NCBI GenBank assembly: GCA_964036155.1
Contig: OZ038422.1
Span: forward strand, 64,069,201-64,133,200
Reading direction: 5' to 3'
Length of the DNA: 64,000 bases
From: Diploscapter coronatus
Lineage: Eukaryota > Nematoda > Chromadorea > Rhabditida > Rhabditidae
In this document: positions 31,398 through 44,062 of the stretch, one piece after another
How the letters are laid out: each line of letters begins with the position of its first letter
How positions within the stretch are numbered: position 1 is the stretch's first letter
Notes under the pieces: generated by a model
Told to the model about the DNA's origin: nothing
Seen by the model: the letters and a program-made list of their open reading frames with translations, nothing else
Databases searched by the model: none
Program-made: the position numbers and the translations under genes

Positions 31398-32659
31398 CTA
31401 AATCGGAGTCAATAATTTCTGTATCACTGCCGGTTTTCCGACTTCATCATGTACCGTACCATCGGCTTTAGCGGCGAAATATTTGCGAGTCGTATGGTAA
31501 ACGACGAATCGCCAGAACAATATGGCCATTATTAAAATGACGACGAACTAAAATTAAAAATGATATTTTAGACCTGAGCTTATCATAAAATTTACTAATA
31601 TGAGATGCAAATTGACTAAACCTAAAATGTCCATAAAATTTGACTCATTTATTTGAAACATAAGTTTTTGGTGGTCCTTAAACTAAGTTATGCGTTATTT
31701 TTAACGCCTATTGTTAAGATGCCAAATTGTAAGACACTATTTATTATTTGATTATTAGCTACCTTTATGACCATAACAATGGCAATTCTCGTTAACGTGT
31801 CTTCGTGGTGGCCTAAATTTAGCTATCCTATAAAAATTCTAAAGCCTAACTAGATTACTTTGCCCGTAGAACTTCAGAAATTCGTCCGTGTTGAAAATTC
31901 CGATGAATAGCTTAACCGCGGTGACGAAGGCCCAGATTATACATTGGACGAACTTAAAAATGAATATAGCCTCAAATATCTTTTCAAATAAATATTAAAC
32001 ATAGTTTTTCTTGATTTAAGCAGTTTTAAAACCCACCGAAATTATACAAATAGGCCACATAAACCTATGCTTTTCTTTTTTCAACGCGTAAATCGTAATT
32101 AGCATCAGCAATAATTGACAGCCTAATAGAATCCGACTAATTAATGATTTGATTACCCAATTATCTCTTACCAATCCACAGCAATGACCATGGGAAGATG
32201 AAGATCAGACATAGGGGCATAATTAATAGAAGTTCGATTAGAATCATGACTTTCGCTGCGTTCTAAAATAGACGATCATTAAAAATTCGAATTTCTTGTG
32301 CCGTATCCCCAGTAGATTACATCTCCTATCCTTAACCATATACCTGGATATTCAAAACACAAACGTGAAAGTTCTGTGTTTTGAGTCACAATTTTTCTTG
32401 TTCTTTAGGTTCTGAAAGGGTTAATTTAGAATAGACCTTTCAAGTATAGAAAATAGGTGTCAAGGATGGTTATATAAGAAAATTTCTAGACTAAAGAAAG
32501 GTAAATTAGAATATTTTAGGCAATTTTGGAACTTACCACCACATGTACTTTCTTCAGCAAACATCTAAAGGCGGGGTTAGTCAGTTCAAAGTCGATATTA
32601 TCGAACTTCACCAGGTTCGTGAAATATTCCGGAATCGGGACCTTGTCGAATAATAGCAT
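31398..32659 (-). CDS. Nematode four-transmembrane protein (LAPTM-/DUF7027-like)
   Basis: Exons near 32536-32659, 32170-32265, 32040-32130, 31870-31955, 31755-31815 and 31398-31550. ATG 32659 starts MLLFDKVPIPEYF; then FRCLLKKVHV leads into a first hydrophobic segment (MILIELLLIMPLCLIFIF). Further segments are QLLLMLITIYAL, FVQCIIWAFVTAVKLFIGIF and FVVILIMAILFWRFVV. A basic cytosolic tail ends VIQKLLTPI. The layout (short N-terminus, Cys/His-containing turn, four helices, polar tail) fits small nematode tetraspan proteins. The family name is a weak recollection and no function is claimed. A further TM-coding exon-like stretch at about 34.68-34.76 kb could be an alternative 5' exon, but its frame does not join cleanly. 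Confidence 0.6.
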
Positions 32660-34142
32660 GGCTTTCTGAAATGAAAATCAATAGATTGACAAGCATACGG
32701 GTATTTTTAGGCGTTGAAAATTTACCGATACGTCAATGAGAATCGCTAAAATAAGATTTTTTTTATTTTGAAAGATAAAATAGCATGACTTCTTTGTAAG
32801 AAAGAGTTAAGCAGGAAAAAGTGTGAATGCAGTTATATTTCTCGGGCGCATTCATCATTCAAGAAAGCTGTATTTTCATGGTGGAAACGTTAATGAAAAG
32901 GTGAACAAAGAAATTCTGCCCATTTTGCTCAGGTTTTGTGCCTGAGCGTCTCAAAATTCCAACAATATCAAATCAAATTGGAGTGCCATCCAGCAATCGC
33001 AGGGAACTGGCAATAACTTTCCCACGTCCGTGGAGTCGACCAAATCCAAAAATGCATTCTTCGAGTCGTATCAAATCTATTTTTTTCATTCCACACTTCA
33101 ACATGCAAAAGTGATTTGTAAGAAACTGAAAATTCATGCTAGCTCCAATAAGATAGCCACAAAAACCTAGAAGATCAATTTTCAACAAAAACACGAATCA
33201 ACTAATGAAATAAACTTATAGGAAACCGAAAATTCTGTTAATTTCGAGAAAATTTGACAGAAAATGCAAGAAAACCAATTTTCCAACAGAAAATAATAAG
33301 CCAAGGGCGTCGGAATCTGAGAAATATGCCCAGAAAGGTCAAATGATTTGATGGGGGGAGAAGGAAGAACTGATAGAAAACAGGAGCTAAAACAGGTTGA
33401 TTATAATTCACGACCCCCGACACTTGCAAAGGAGAAATTCTTTCATTCACAACATGTCGTTTCCTTTCCTTTTGAATTGGGGTTTAAAATCGATAAATTT
33501 CATGTTTACCTCAAAAATGTAGTTGAGGCAGATCACATAAAAATCTTTTAAAAAATTCACCTAGGCCTTACATGTCAAAGTATTATCATTATAAAAATCA
33601 GTCTGGAATCAGCCTCAATTTTAGGTTATCTTTGCAATTTTTAAAATATAATTGTTCCCTTTACGCTTCCATTTCGTCCAGAATTTCACAAGTCCATAAA
33701 AATTGCGAAAATTCCGATGAAACGGTAGCCCTGAGGGGTTTTATTTTTAATTTTTACGAAGCTTACTAAATTTTCAAATTTGAAATTTCGAAATAATTCG
33801 CCCCTACTTCTTGTAAATTCTCATACCACTCATTTCGGGAGACTTTGGAAGTTTGTTATGAGAAAAGTTACAGAAACAGGGGCGAAAAATTGAATTTTCT
33901 TGAAAATAAAAGTATTCTTAGTACTAGAAAGTAAATAATTCTGAAACATAGCGTGAAATTTTAGGATTTAGATTTAGAGAATACAATAAAATTCAACGAC
34001 TATGGTCACGAATATGTGCTATAGGAAATTATGGATCCAGAAATAGAAAGTAAAATGAGCTCTTAAGCTGCGGGTAAATACGATTATATGTATTACTTCA
34101 CCTTTATAAGTATTATAAGTATAAATAAATTGTACTCTTTAA

Positions 34143-34262
34143 AATGGCAACTTGGAAGCCTCAAGCCATGCGAAATAGTGTGAGAAAAGAATCTTTTCCC
34201 TATCATCCCTCACTCTATTTCACATGGCTTGAGAACTTAAGGTTTCCAAATAGCCTTTAAAA
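34143..34262. repeat. Fold-back element upstream of the four-TM gene
   Basis: The left arm TGGCAACTTGGAAGCCTCAA..CCATGCGAAATAGTGTGAG is inverted on the right as CTCACTCTATTTCACATGGC..TTGAG..GGTTTCCAAATAGCC. The loop includes TCTTTTCCCTATCATCCC. The reverse complement of the loop (GATAGGGAAAAGATT) is shared with the element at 56.6 kb. Confidence 0.7.
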
Positions 34263-34524
34263 TTAATCCCAAATCTTAGAGTATTTTAAGTATAACATGA
34301 TTTTTAAAATACAGAAAAGTGATACTTGAACCTTATTATTCAGGTACTTTTTCATACCCGTTAAAGATTTAATTTCAAGAAATTGACTTCAGCCCACTCA
34401 TTTCTTATGGAATGCTACAATAATCTTCATGAATTTTTGTAGCAGACTCTAGAGAAACGGGTGGTCAGAGTCCATATCTTTAAACATAGGGAAGCTGCTA
34501 AACACGCAGAGGATTACTGTAGAC

Positions 34525-34602
34525 TTCTAGAACACACGTTCCAGAACGCCTTTCCCGTTTCGTCAAGAATCTACTAAAACTAGTTCCAGAAAATTCTGGA
34601 AC
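34525..34602. promoter_or_regulatory. Heat-shock-element-like cluster
   Basis: At 34584-34601 four alternating pentamers fit TTCnnGAAnnTTCnnGAA exactly, within a perfect 20-bp palindrome (34583-34602). Two more TTCnnGAA pairs lie at 34525-34532 and 34539-34546. This is the canonical HSF trimer-binding pattern. The nearest downstream promoter would be the four-TM gene, about 1.9 kb away; the target is unknown. Confidence 0.5.
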
Positions 34603-35773
34603 ATCCATCAATTTTTTAGAGCACAGTAGGCTAGGAATAAAAATGGAATAGGATGGTTTTAGGCTTGAATGAATGAAGACTTACGCTAAAGTTATGAATT
34701 TTCGTAATGATATAGACAAAAAAACTAATATCTTTCAAAGCCACTCTCAAAATCGCCTGGAAAATCCAATCTGACTGTATTTGGGCATATTCATTATTAA
34801 ATATGCAGAAATAGTACAGGGGAAAAGAGGAAAGTCGCGAGCAATATTGATATGAAAATAGGCAAAATCATGAGGTGTGTGGAAAGTTCTAGAAAGAATA
34901 TTGAATTTGAATGCAAAAATGATTCAGAACTGAATTAGCGTATGAAAAGTTAGACCGGAATGTTGAAATCTGAATAGGTAGCATGAAATATCTGCTTTTG
35001 TGAAACCTATGCAAGTTTCAGTCGAAAAAACTGATCGTCATGCATTTTTCATCAATTTTGGTCTGTTTCAAAATTGTCGAAATAAAATGTGAAATCTCAT
35101 GCATTGCTTGTTCATTAAAGACTAGTCTAGAAAATAACAATTTAAAGTTTATTCTCAGATCAATGCAATGCAATATTGGATAATGGGTTTTTATATTTAT
35201 TTGAAAAATCTCAGACTATTAAATTACAACACAACTCTATCGGAATTATCGAAAATTTACAAAATACCACAATTCTTAAAAATTAGAAAAATATTGTTTT
35301 TCATTTATGAGGTCCTGAAACGACTGATTTCAGCAGAATAAATGAATCCTTGTCATGAGAAGTTATAGAAAAATAAAGCAATGTCGAAATTCAACTAATT
35401 TTGAAAATCTATCAGATTCTCTAAATATAAAGTCTACTATTTCAGCAAAAAATCGCAAATTTTATTAAAAAAGTCAAAGCTATTGGAAAGTTCACAAAAT
35501 TTTTCCTCATCAAAACATTTCTCTAAAATAGAAATTTCATGAGCTTTCTAAAGATATGTTAAAAAGTGAATTTCATATATTCCTTACATTATTACTGATT
35601 GGAGAGAACGCGTCGATATTCAAAAATTATACCCTATTCGTCTCTCTTCTACGCGACTCACTATTTCGCTTCCCAAATTCGATTTCTAATTGCTACTGTA
35701 TGAATATCGACTTTCTTTCCAATCAACGATACTAAACGTCAAAATATATCAAATCCGGATTTCTTATATCTCC

Positions 35774-38700
35774 TTAATATCCCCAGAGTTTGGCGGTTTC
35801 CTGCTTGGGCATGGGTGGGGGCAGCTCTTTCACCAGGGCCGAGATCAGGTCGACTCCCTTGCCGCCCTGCTTGTTGGCCGCGTCGATCACCTCGAGGTGA
35901 TTTACCTGAAAATTTAGAATTTTTAGAGGCGATTGGCCTGAACCTTTTGAAAATTTTAGGCAAATCGAAAAATTTGACTCAATTTGAGGTGAATTGGCTA
36001 ATTTTTTGAATTTTAGATAGGTTGGATAGAACTTTTGAAACTTTAAAACTTTTTACATTGTTGGCGTTATCGACATCATGGTTAGCAATGTTCGTGATCA
36101 AAGAAAAGCCGACGACCTGGAAAATAGTGGGTATTTTATGTTGATGATGTAACCTTTTGATATCTTTTCTATAAGAAAAAAACGTTTTAAAAGCACAATA
36201 TTTTGCATTGAAAACAGTTGAGATAAGAAAAATTTTGAATCATAGCTAATGCCTGAGAAAATCTATGTTTATCTATATGAACAATACGCACAACTACCGA
36301 ACACATTTCATATCAATAAATTTTGAAATCTAGAAGATTCGCGTAATTTCGAAGTAGCTTACCTTCATCAGACACTGCTTCGCGACGACCACCTCATGGC
36401 AAGTCGACATTCCGAGGGCATCGGCTCCAACTGCGTGATAAAGGCGGACTTCTGAAATCGTCATAATTATAGGTTTATATTTTGTCGTAAACCTAAAATA
36501 AAAGTTCATAAACTTCTATTTTTCGATCTCTCCCTAAAAGGACTTCTATTATATGAGGTTTAAAATTTAGGAAAACTTCTATTTTAGGGGAACTTCTAAT
36601 ATTGGAGAAATTATATTTTATGTGGATTTCTACTTTAGATTTTACAGTAATCTTGACCTTAGAATGATTTTTTGTATTTTACCTGCGGGAGTTTCGTACT
36701 GCGGTCCTCCAGACATCACATAGACGCCCTCCATGAGCCGCATGCCCGTTCTGTTGGCGATGTCCTTTGTCAGAACTCTGAAAATTAGAAGATTAGCTTT
36801 TTTCTTCTTTTATAAACATTAATGAAAATCAGCTTTATTTTGAGTAGAGCACTAGTCCCTGATTATTTTGTTCATTTTGAACGCTCCGAGAGCTCAATAA
36901 TCTCTGCGTTCATAATGAAAAATCGTAAAGAAGTCATTCGAATTCTATGTTTCAGCTAAGTAAATGAATTATAACTTCAAGAAGGGGTGCTCAATCCGTC
37001 GTCGTTAGGTTTCCCACCTCAAATCCTTATCAAAGCATTCGTGCATGGACACGAATCTCGGTCCGCCGTATCTCTTATCGTGTTCGCCGACCAAGGGAGA
37101 GAACCCGGCTAATCCGGGAAGGAAGATCTGATCCTAAAGAAAAAGGCACTTTCTTGTATATTCAAAATCCGCGATTTCATATATTCCCTTATTGAAAAGG
37201 ATATATGAAATATGGAATTCCCCAACCTTGATGAGCATGAGATCTCCGTAGTGGAAAGATTTGTTAACACCCCCAGCGGCGTTAGTGACGATCAGAGTTC
37301 TGACTCCGAGTTGATCCATAACGCGGACTGGCATGGCGCACTGAAATCTCGAAAATGTTGATGAAGATCAGCTTTCCCACAACTATGAGGTATGTTATGT
37401 TCATTGTTAGAGGATCTTCTATTTTCTATTCTATGGGGTCTTTTATTTTTTCTAATTTCATAGAATTGTTATGTTCATCCCTATCTCATAATCCATCTCA
37501 TCAATGATGAGCCATCGCATATCTATGAAAGTTGGTTCGTTTGTAATGAAGACGCATTGATGCTAGGAAAATGAAAAATTGATTTAGAAAATCCAAAAGC
37601 CTATCTAAATTAATAAAAAAGTTGATCGCTACATTATTTTTAACTTGAGAAATATCCTCACCAAAGCCAGATCCATCTTGTGCTCGTAGGGATGGAATCG
37701 GCCCGCCTGACAAACCACTCTCTTGCCGTGGATCGTGCCGAAAATCAGATTGCCCGCATGGCCTTGGACTGAAAAATTTTAGAATTTTCTAGGACATCCT
37801 TAAAATTTCTGGAATTTTTCAGAACACGATTCGCAAATTTTAGACTATTTCCAGGTTTTTTTTATCTTCATAAAAGATTCTAGAACTTACCCGAAGTCGA
37901 CGGGAATCCCAAGATTTTCTCATACGGGACCACGACTTTGTCTTCGAGAAGGTCGGCGATATTTCCCATGCCAGAACCGAGGATCAGACCTGAGATTTTT
38001 TAATTTTCAAAAACTTCCCAGATTTTTACCGATATCCGACTTGGCCTTGTCCTCTCCGACTTGAGCGATGATGCTCTGCACGACCTTCGTGATGTCATCA
38101 TAATTTCTGGGACTGAAAATTGAAATTTCGAAAATGTTCGGGAATTTGTATTTTCTTCTGAAATTTTCTAGAGATTCAAGTATTTTGAATTTTTGCAGAA
38201 CATGTTTTTCTTCGGAATTTTCTAAGGTCTATTCTTCAAATTTCTAGAAGTTTGATTCCGGACAATGTTCAGAATTTCTTATCAATTCCTATTCAAGCCT
38301 ATGCGCTTAATTCTTGAATTTTAAGACTTTTGATCCTATCGATTTTTCTCAGGTCATTTTTTGATCATTGATTTCTGGAGTCTTTGAAAATCTCTGATTA
38401 AGACGATTTTATCATGGAATTTCTGATAAATTTTGCAAAGGAAGATAGTGTTTAGTTATTATCACTGACGAAAGAATGTATCATCAATCAAACCATCGTG
38501 TATCAATTCATGAAAATGCACGTTGTCATCGTACATGACATGAGAAACTGAATAATGTCCTAGGTTAAGAAAAATACATTTCCGATTTGAAAATTTCAAA
38601 ATAATGAAAAGTATGACTTTCATTCAAAAACTGACAAGATTCAGAAATTTCGAAGAAAAAAATTGAGAAAAAATCACGATATTTACTCATTTCCTAGTTC

Positions 38701-39084
38701 AGTGGATTTAAATGAAAAATCAAGTTTAAGTGAACAAAAGTGAAACTTCTCAAAGCATAGCAGTTTTCAGAAGTTTCAAATAATTTCAAATTTAGTTTAT
38801 GTAGGTTAATGATATTATTTTATTTTTGCACATCTAAATAAAATAGATGCTTTAATGAAACATTACTTCCTTCAGAACTTATCAGAAATAAAATATTTTC
38901 TTTAAATTTCAAATGAAATTGATGAAAAATTTTCACTAATACTATTCCGATATTAAATTATCGATAAACGACTTAATCCTTACTCCACCATACTGTAGTC
39001 GTAATGCTTGTATTCCTTCGAATCATTCAGAGTCGAGATAGTGTTGTCAACACCATTCGATTCATCATTAGCTGGTGGGGTCAT
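35774..39084 (-). CDS. pnp-1: Purine nucleoside phosphorylase
   Basis: Trimeric PNP of purine salvage: nucleoside + phosphate to base + (deoxy)ribose-1-phosphate; cytosolic. ATG 39084 (MTPPANDESNG) follows a TTTTAG acceptor. Exons then encode LILGSGMGNIADLLE (phosphate loop, 37.98 kb), SVQGHAGNLIFGTIHGK (37.75 kb), GRFHPYEHK (37.7 kb), the hallmark VTNAAGGVNKSFHYGDLM (37.28 kb), GGPRFVSMHECFD (37.07 kb), GVYVMSGGPQYETPAE (36.72 kb, purine-site Glu), GADALGMSTCHEVVVA (36.4 kb, Met/Ser contacts) and the purine-binding Asn in SLITNIA (36.1 kb). It ends ETAKLWGY. All key residues are intact. Introns are larger than elsewhere (100-800 bp) and full of GAATTTTCTAG-type sequence. From memory, the C. 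elegans orthologue is on chromosome IV, like itr-1 and mccc-1. Confidence 0.95.
36486..36648. mobile_element. TIR element in a PNP intron
   Basis: The left end CGTAAACCTAAAATAAAAGT and the right end (reverse complement CTGTAAAATCTAAAGTAGAA) are imperfect inverted repeats. The interior repeats AACTTCTATTTTAGG several times. The ends match the TIRs of the element at 41883-42132. Confidence 0.5.
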
Positions 39085-42000
39085 TATTCAGATCTCCTAA
39101 AATTTAAGAATTAGAAAAAATAATTTAGACGTTCAAATTGAAAATCAGAATTTCAAAGACAAGTTTCGAATAAGTTAGAATGAGAATTTAAATTATCAAA
39201 CTTTTATCAAAGAACTCTATGCTGGTTTGATAAGTATGAATATTTTCGTAATTAAGTAAAAAATTTGGAGTGCATGTTCAAGATACGAAATTTTAATGTG
39301 ATCAAGCTTCTTCTAGTCATTTGATGAACGGTAATAAAATCCATGAAAAAGCGCTTCCAATGTGACTATATATCACGTGTAAGAAACTATATGCAGTGAT
39401 AATTTTATGTTGTCATCAAAAAACGAGAAAGAAAGAGAGGAGGTTATGCCTTATTTTGCGACACATTTTCTCTCTATGCGGGTTAGTTCCAGTCATGGAT
39501 AGATTTCTTATCACTAACTTTTTCTCAGGAACTAGGTCACAGAAAAGTTTAATTGAAGAGCTCTGAAAAAGTTTGATAAATTTGTAAAGTGCAAAAATTT
39601 GATAAAAATATAAATTCTGATAGAATAATGAGAAGAAACAGGAGATCTGATAGATAGATAAAGTGATAGAGAAATTCCGGGTGATAAAATTTCGAGTGCC
39701 TAAAACTCAAGTAGAGTTTCTTTGGTTCTGTTGCGTCACGATAAGGTATGATCAAATATTATCAGACTCGAGGAAAATGTGATCGAATATTTGCAGGTTT
39801 GAAAGGAAAACAGAATAATTTTCAGGAAAATTCGAATGTTAAATAAAAATTATAGTTACTCAGAAGGAGACCTTTCGTTCAAAATATACGATAATTCAAG
39901 GTGAGTTTCAAAAAATTTAAAGATATTGTTGGTGAACAACGAAATTCGAAATAAACACTTCTCTTAGTCTGATTTTCGAAAATACCGCGCTTTTTCTTTC
40001 TTTGATGATGGTGCAAATAGTAGAGGAAAGCCCTTCTAATTCTTTCTCCCAAAAACATCCTACTCTACGTCTCTAACCATACAAAATAGTTCTACCCAAA
40101 CGAACTATTGACTCATTTAATAATAAACGAAAATTTTAAAGATAGCAATCTATAACTTAATTCCTATTCTCATATCCTTGATCATAGATGGCTTTAGGAA
40201 AAACTTTATTCTAGTTTTTGATTCCAAGAGATTATTGGATGCCCAAGTTACCTATTGAAAATGATGGTGATTTTTGAATTTCCAAAAAATGACGAAGAAA
40301 TGAATAACCTTATTTAAACCTTAGATTTATGGTTACAAATTCTGATGATAGTGGAATCTAGGAAAATTCTTGGAAAAAAACCAAAGGTCAAAGTCTTAGA
40401 GACCTAAAGATAAGACCTCCCAAATACGAGACGAGATTTTCTTTGTTCTAAAAAATGATAACCAAAAATATCCGAGCCAGTTTTCAGGTTCTATCTTTAA
40501 TCATAAGAAATCTAAGGTTTGTAGAAAAATTATGATCAGCAAAAATTGAAGACCGAAAAATTCGGTAGTTTGAGAGCTTAAAAATGATAAAAGGTTGATA
40601 TCAGCGCATTTGTTAAAACACTGAAAACGATGTGATATTTTGATAAGGAATGTTATTCTCTTTCAAAAAGAGAAATAATACTTAAATCTGAGAGGTCGGA
40701 AAAGAATCAGACGAAATTTCACCGAAATTGACGATATTTCTCCACGTGGGGGTGTCCGATCTGATACTCTATATCAAAGAGAAAATAGTGTTAACTTATA
40801 ATAGAGGAAAAGGTAGAGAAAATTGAAGAGAGCGAGGAAAAAGAGAATTCCTTGTCTTTGACAGACCGTCATTATACGTAGAAAGGATGCAAAGGGCAAG
40901 TCACTTTTCTCTAAACACCCTGGCATCTTTAAGCATATGGAAAAGTTAGACATACAGAGGAAGACATAGATAAAGGTTTTCTCGTGGTCAAGAATAACAT
41001 TTTGTTAGAGAGACGATGATCAAAATAACCAAACATTTGCCAGATTAATGTATGAACGATTTTCCGGACCATATATTGATACCAAAGTTTTCATGAGAAA
41101 ATTTTCGGGAAATGATATCATATTCACCATTTTTGAACCTGAAAATATTGCACTTTCTTTAAAAACAAGTATTCTTTCAGTATTTCGAAGAAAAATACAT
41201 GAAAATCTGCATAAAAATCCATTTTTATTATATAAAAAAAAAAAAAACTTCTGCAAACAGCCTAAATTTTTGATCGAGTAAAGGTTAGGATAGGTTCAAT
41301 GATATAGACTTTAAGTACTAAATCTTATCGGATCTTAAGATTGGATAAATATTTGAAGTTAGCCCTCAAAATCTAACGATTACTCAGAACCTATCAAGCG
41401 GTTTTTGATAAGTGCAGAAATTTTCTACCTAGTGAATTGTTTATTTCGCAGTACGAGGTCGAACAAATTTTCAGAAAAAGTCGAAAACTTATTGAAATTT
41501 GTACCGGAGACATTATTATTCGAAGTTTTACGGTATAAAATTTACGATCTCATGAAGAAAGAATGCGTTTTCCTATAATAACATGATTTTTAAATGAGAA
41601 TTTATGAAAATACAAGAACAAATTTCAGAAAATCCATACTTATTTCGCGAAATCTGAAGCGTATTTACACGTCTTAACATCGGAGATAATCCCAAAATCT
41701 CAGATATAAAAGGAAATCCCACATTTAGATTATGTATGCCTCATCAAAAACTATATTTAAATTAATATTTGGAAATTATTTTAGTGCCGCCTTTAATTCT
41801 CGAAACAGATCATGCTTTATGCGGTTATAAATAAAATCATGAAATTTTTTACCTCCTATTATAATTCGGGTAATAGTTAAAATACCGTAAAGGCTAAAAT
41901 AGAAGTTCATGGGTCTTTATTTTTTGATCCTCAGATTTAAAAAAAAAAAAACATTCGAATTTTCAAACCGTCATTAACTATTCATCTAATGATCATAGTC

Positions 42001-42133
42001 ACTCCAAATCAAAACTAAATTCACTTTATGTGCTCTAAAAGACATTATAAAACTCTTTCTGAGATAATATGAGTTGGGTAATGGGTGTTCCGGCATTTTG
42101 AGGGATGGACGTCTATTCTAGATGTTACGGTAA
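39085..42133. other. 3-kb spacer upstream of PNP
   Basis: No gene recognised; short ORFs on both strands (for example opposite-strand shadows at 41.02-41.28 kb) look random. The only structured sequence I found is the TIR element at its right end (41883-42132). Confidence 0.5.
41883..42132. mobile_element. MITE-like element abutting a small gene
   Basis: TIRs: TACCGTAAaggCTAaAATAG at the left, and a right end whose complement reads TACCGTAAcatCTAgAATAG. Similarity extends to about 28 bp. Both flanks show AAT, a possible 3-bp target duplication. The interior matches 22179-22442. Its right end is one base from the stop codon (42134-42136) of the small gene that follows. Confidence 0.65.
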
Positions 42134-42765
42134 TTATCCATCATATCTTCCTCCTGGATGATAGAAGTTGATCTTCAATTTATTGGTTGGGGCTTGGAAA
42201 GGGAGGCCTAATTCGTCATCCACTGTTTCTGGATCCGAATAGACTTTCCTCATGGAAATTGACGCCGAATCGGCATGTTTGGATTCGGAATCCTTGTCAC
42301 GGAGAGGCTCTTTCAAGGGGAGGTAAGGCTGAAATAAAATGGCGTAAAATTAAAAAAAAAAAAAATAGCGTTATAGTTTAAAAAGGCGTCATAATTTTAA
42401 AATACGACGCCACGACGCCAAATTAAAAAGGTTTACATTAAAATCTACAGGAAGACATTTATCAAAGATCACAAGTTTCTTGGAAAAATGAAAATCATGA
42501 ACTTCCACCAAAAAAACTATAAAAACTTCTTACAGAAGATCTCCAACTGTTGTATAGCAAAGCATGACGCTGACGAAAATATTGGTAACGCCTAAAATAA
42601 CGCTATTTTAATCTTTATACCGTCATAGAGTCATAAATGTAACCTTAGATACGCTAAATAAGTTGAATATCTTAGTTGTGATAGGCGAAGTTGTTCATTG
42701 TATGATAGACCCAGAATAAATGGTAGGAATACCAAAATTCCCAGAAAATTAGATAGTGCTACCAT
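42134..42765 (-). CDS. Unrecognised small secreted or membrane protein (three exons)
   Basis: ATG 42765 opens exon 42644-42765, encoding a signal-peptide-like start (LSNFLGILVFLPFILGLS). It splices in frame to 42534-42591 (Arg/Tyr-rich, RYQYFRQRHALLYNSW) and then to 42134-42328 (acidic, Ser-rich, ending KINFYHPGGRYDG). Exon lengths 122 + 58 + 195 sum to exactly 125 codons, with canonical GT-AG sites and a TTTCAG acceptor. The mature product would be about 100 residues, without cysteines in the last exon, and with basic stretches. I do not recognise the family; a small secreted or single-pass protein is all that can be said. The stop codon directly borders a MITE, so the original C-terminus may have been altered. 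Confidence 0.5.
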
Positions 42766-44062
42766 TTGGTAAACATATCATATGATAACAGATCAATATT
42801 ATCATTCTCTTGATGAAGATAGGCATAGTTGTGTAATGCCACTGGTTAAAACAATCTTGAACGTTGATGTTTGAGAAAGTGAAAAGCTTAAGACCGAATC
42901 TCGGAGAGATTCAACCAAGGGGTAACCAGTGGCAAAAGTTCAATTTTTCAGAATTTTTTGGTGTTAACCAGCTATATTCGACCTGAAAATCATTCATGAT
43001 TCTTGACTTGTTCCGAATTTCTCAAGTCCAAGTCCGGAGATCAAATTTCCAAAGTCTTTACTCTTCTCGTTTTCCATGAATGGTCATTTTTCCTTTTCTT
43101 CTTCACTTATTTTTAGTTTCAGTTTTGTATATTTTTGATACGGAACCTCAACTTGATATATCATTTAAATATGGCTACTTCCACTTCCAAATCATTATTT
43201 TAAGAAGGAAAATTCTGTTTACTTTTACAATATTCATTTCTCTCAAATTGTCATATTCCGATTTAGGTTAAAGGTCGACCTTTTTCGAACTTCAGACAGC
43301 CCTGCTTTTAATTTATTAAAGCTTCTTACTCTCTCTTCCTCTTGATCTTGTTTGATTTGAATGCGCGGTGACATTTGAAATTGAACAGATTATTGTCCAA
43401 CCAATTAAAATCCCTTCATTTATTTATTTCTAACTTCTAATCATTTGTCAAAATTATTAATTTTATGATAAGATTCTTTCTCGCAAAATATTCGACATCA
43501 CTATTCTCTTATCATTTTCATTCAATGTAAAGCTTGCTTTCTTGCTCCTAAGGATTATTAATTTTTATTCATTTATGCATGAATGTATGTTTTATTCCCT
43601 AAATCAGTATAAATTTTTAATTTAAAAACTAAAGAACTAGAACTTCCTCGCTCGCTCGTCGTTCTAGTGACAGTCTTCGACTGGCTGTTAGAAATTCAAT
43701 TACCTCTACTAACATTTTAACTTTAAATTGTTGTATTATTTGTATTTTTCTTTTTATTAATAAAAGGCTTAATTCCCAAGTTTGAGAGGCAACTTCCAAT
43801 ACACTACTGCGAATCGTTGTCTAACAATTCCTATATCTACCTCCAACCATATTTGTTACATATTTCAGCATCCATCTTCAAGTTTTAGGAATCGATGTTT
43901 AGTTTGATAAAAATGACAAAGCATCAATTTAGCGGTTTCATTCCCCTTTTTTCAATGATCAATTTCAAACTCACTAATTCCAGACTCTCATTCAATAACT
44001 ATTCTTTTACTATTTCCATTTCAAAATAATATGATGGTGATTGTTTAGATCTCTTAACAAAG
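42766..44062. other. Spacer upstream of the F-box/kelch gene
   Basis: No supported gene. A plus-strand ORF at 43080-43271 is hydrophobic and AT-rich without splice or family support. Small perfect stems, such as CTAGAAC/GTTCTAG near 43.63-43.67 kb, are present. Confidence 0.5.

Larger units (their letters stand above)
32660..35773. other. 3.1-kb spacer between the four-TM gene and PNP
   Basis: No supported gene. It contains a fold-back element (34143-34262), heat-shock-element-like palindromes (34525-34602), and an exon-like stretch with good splice sites at about 34.68-34.76 kb. Several short ORFs lack any sign of selection. Confidence 0.5.

Noticed and set aside
32973..33194. 73-codon minus-strand hydrophobic ORF
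   Set aside because: Could suggest an upstream exon of the four-TM gene, but no acceptor/donor pair joins it in frame and the four-TM protein already has a sensible start.
41020..41281. Overlapping ORFs on both strands of about 78 codons
   Set aside because: Mutual shadows in AT-rich spacer with a poly-A/T run; no domain or conserved motif.
43080..43271. 63-codon hydrophobic plus-strand ORF upstream of the F-box gene
   Set aside because: AT-driven Phe/Ile/Leu content, no acceptor or donor linking it to the F-box exon.
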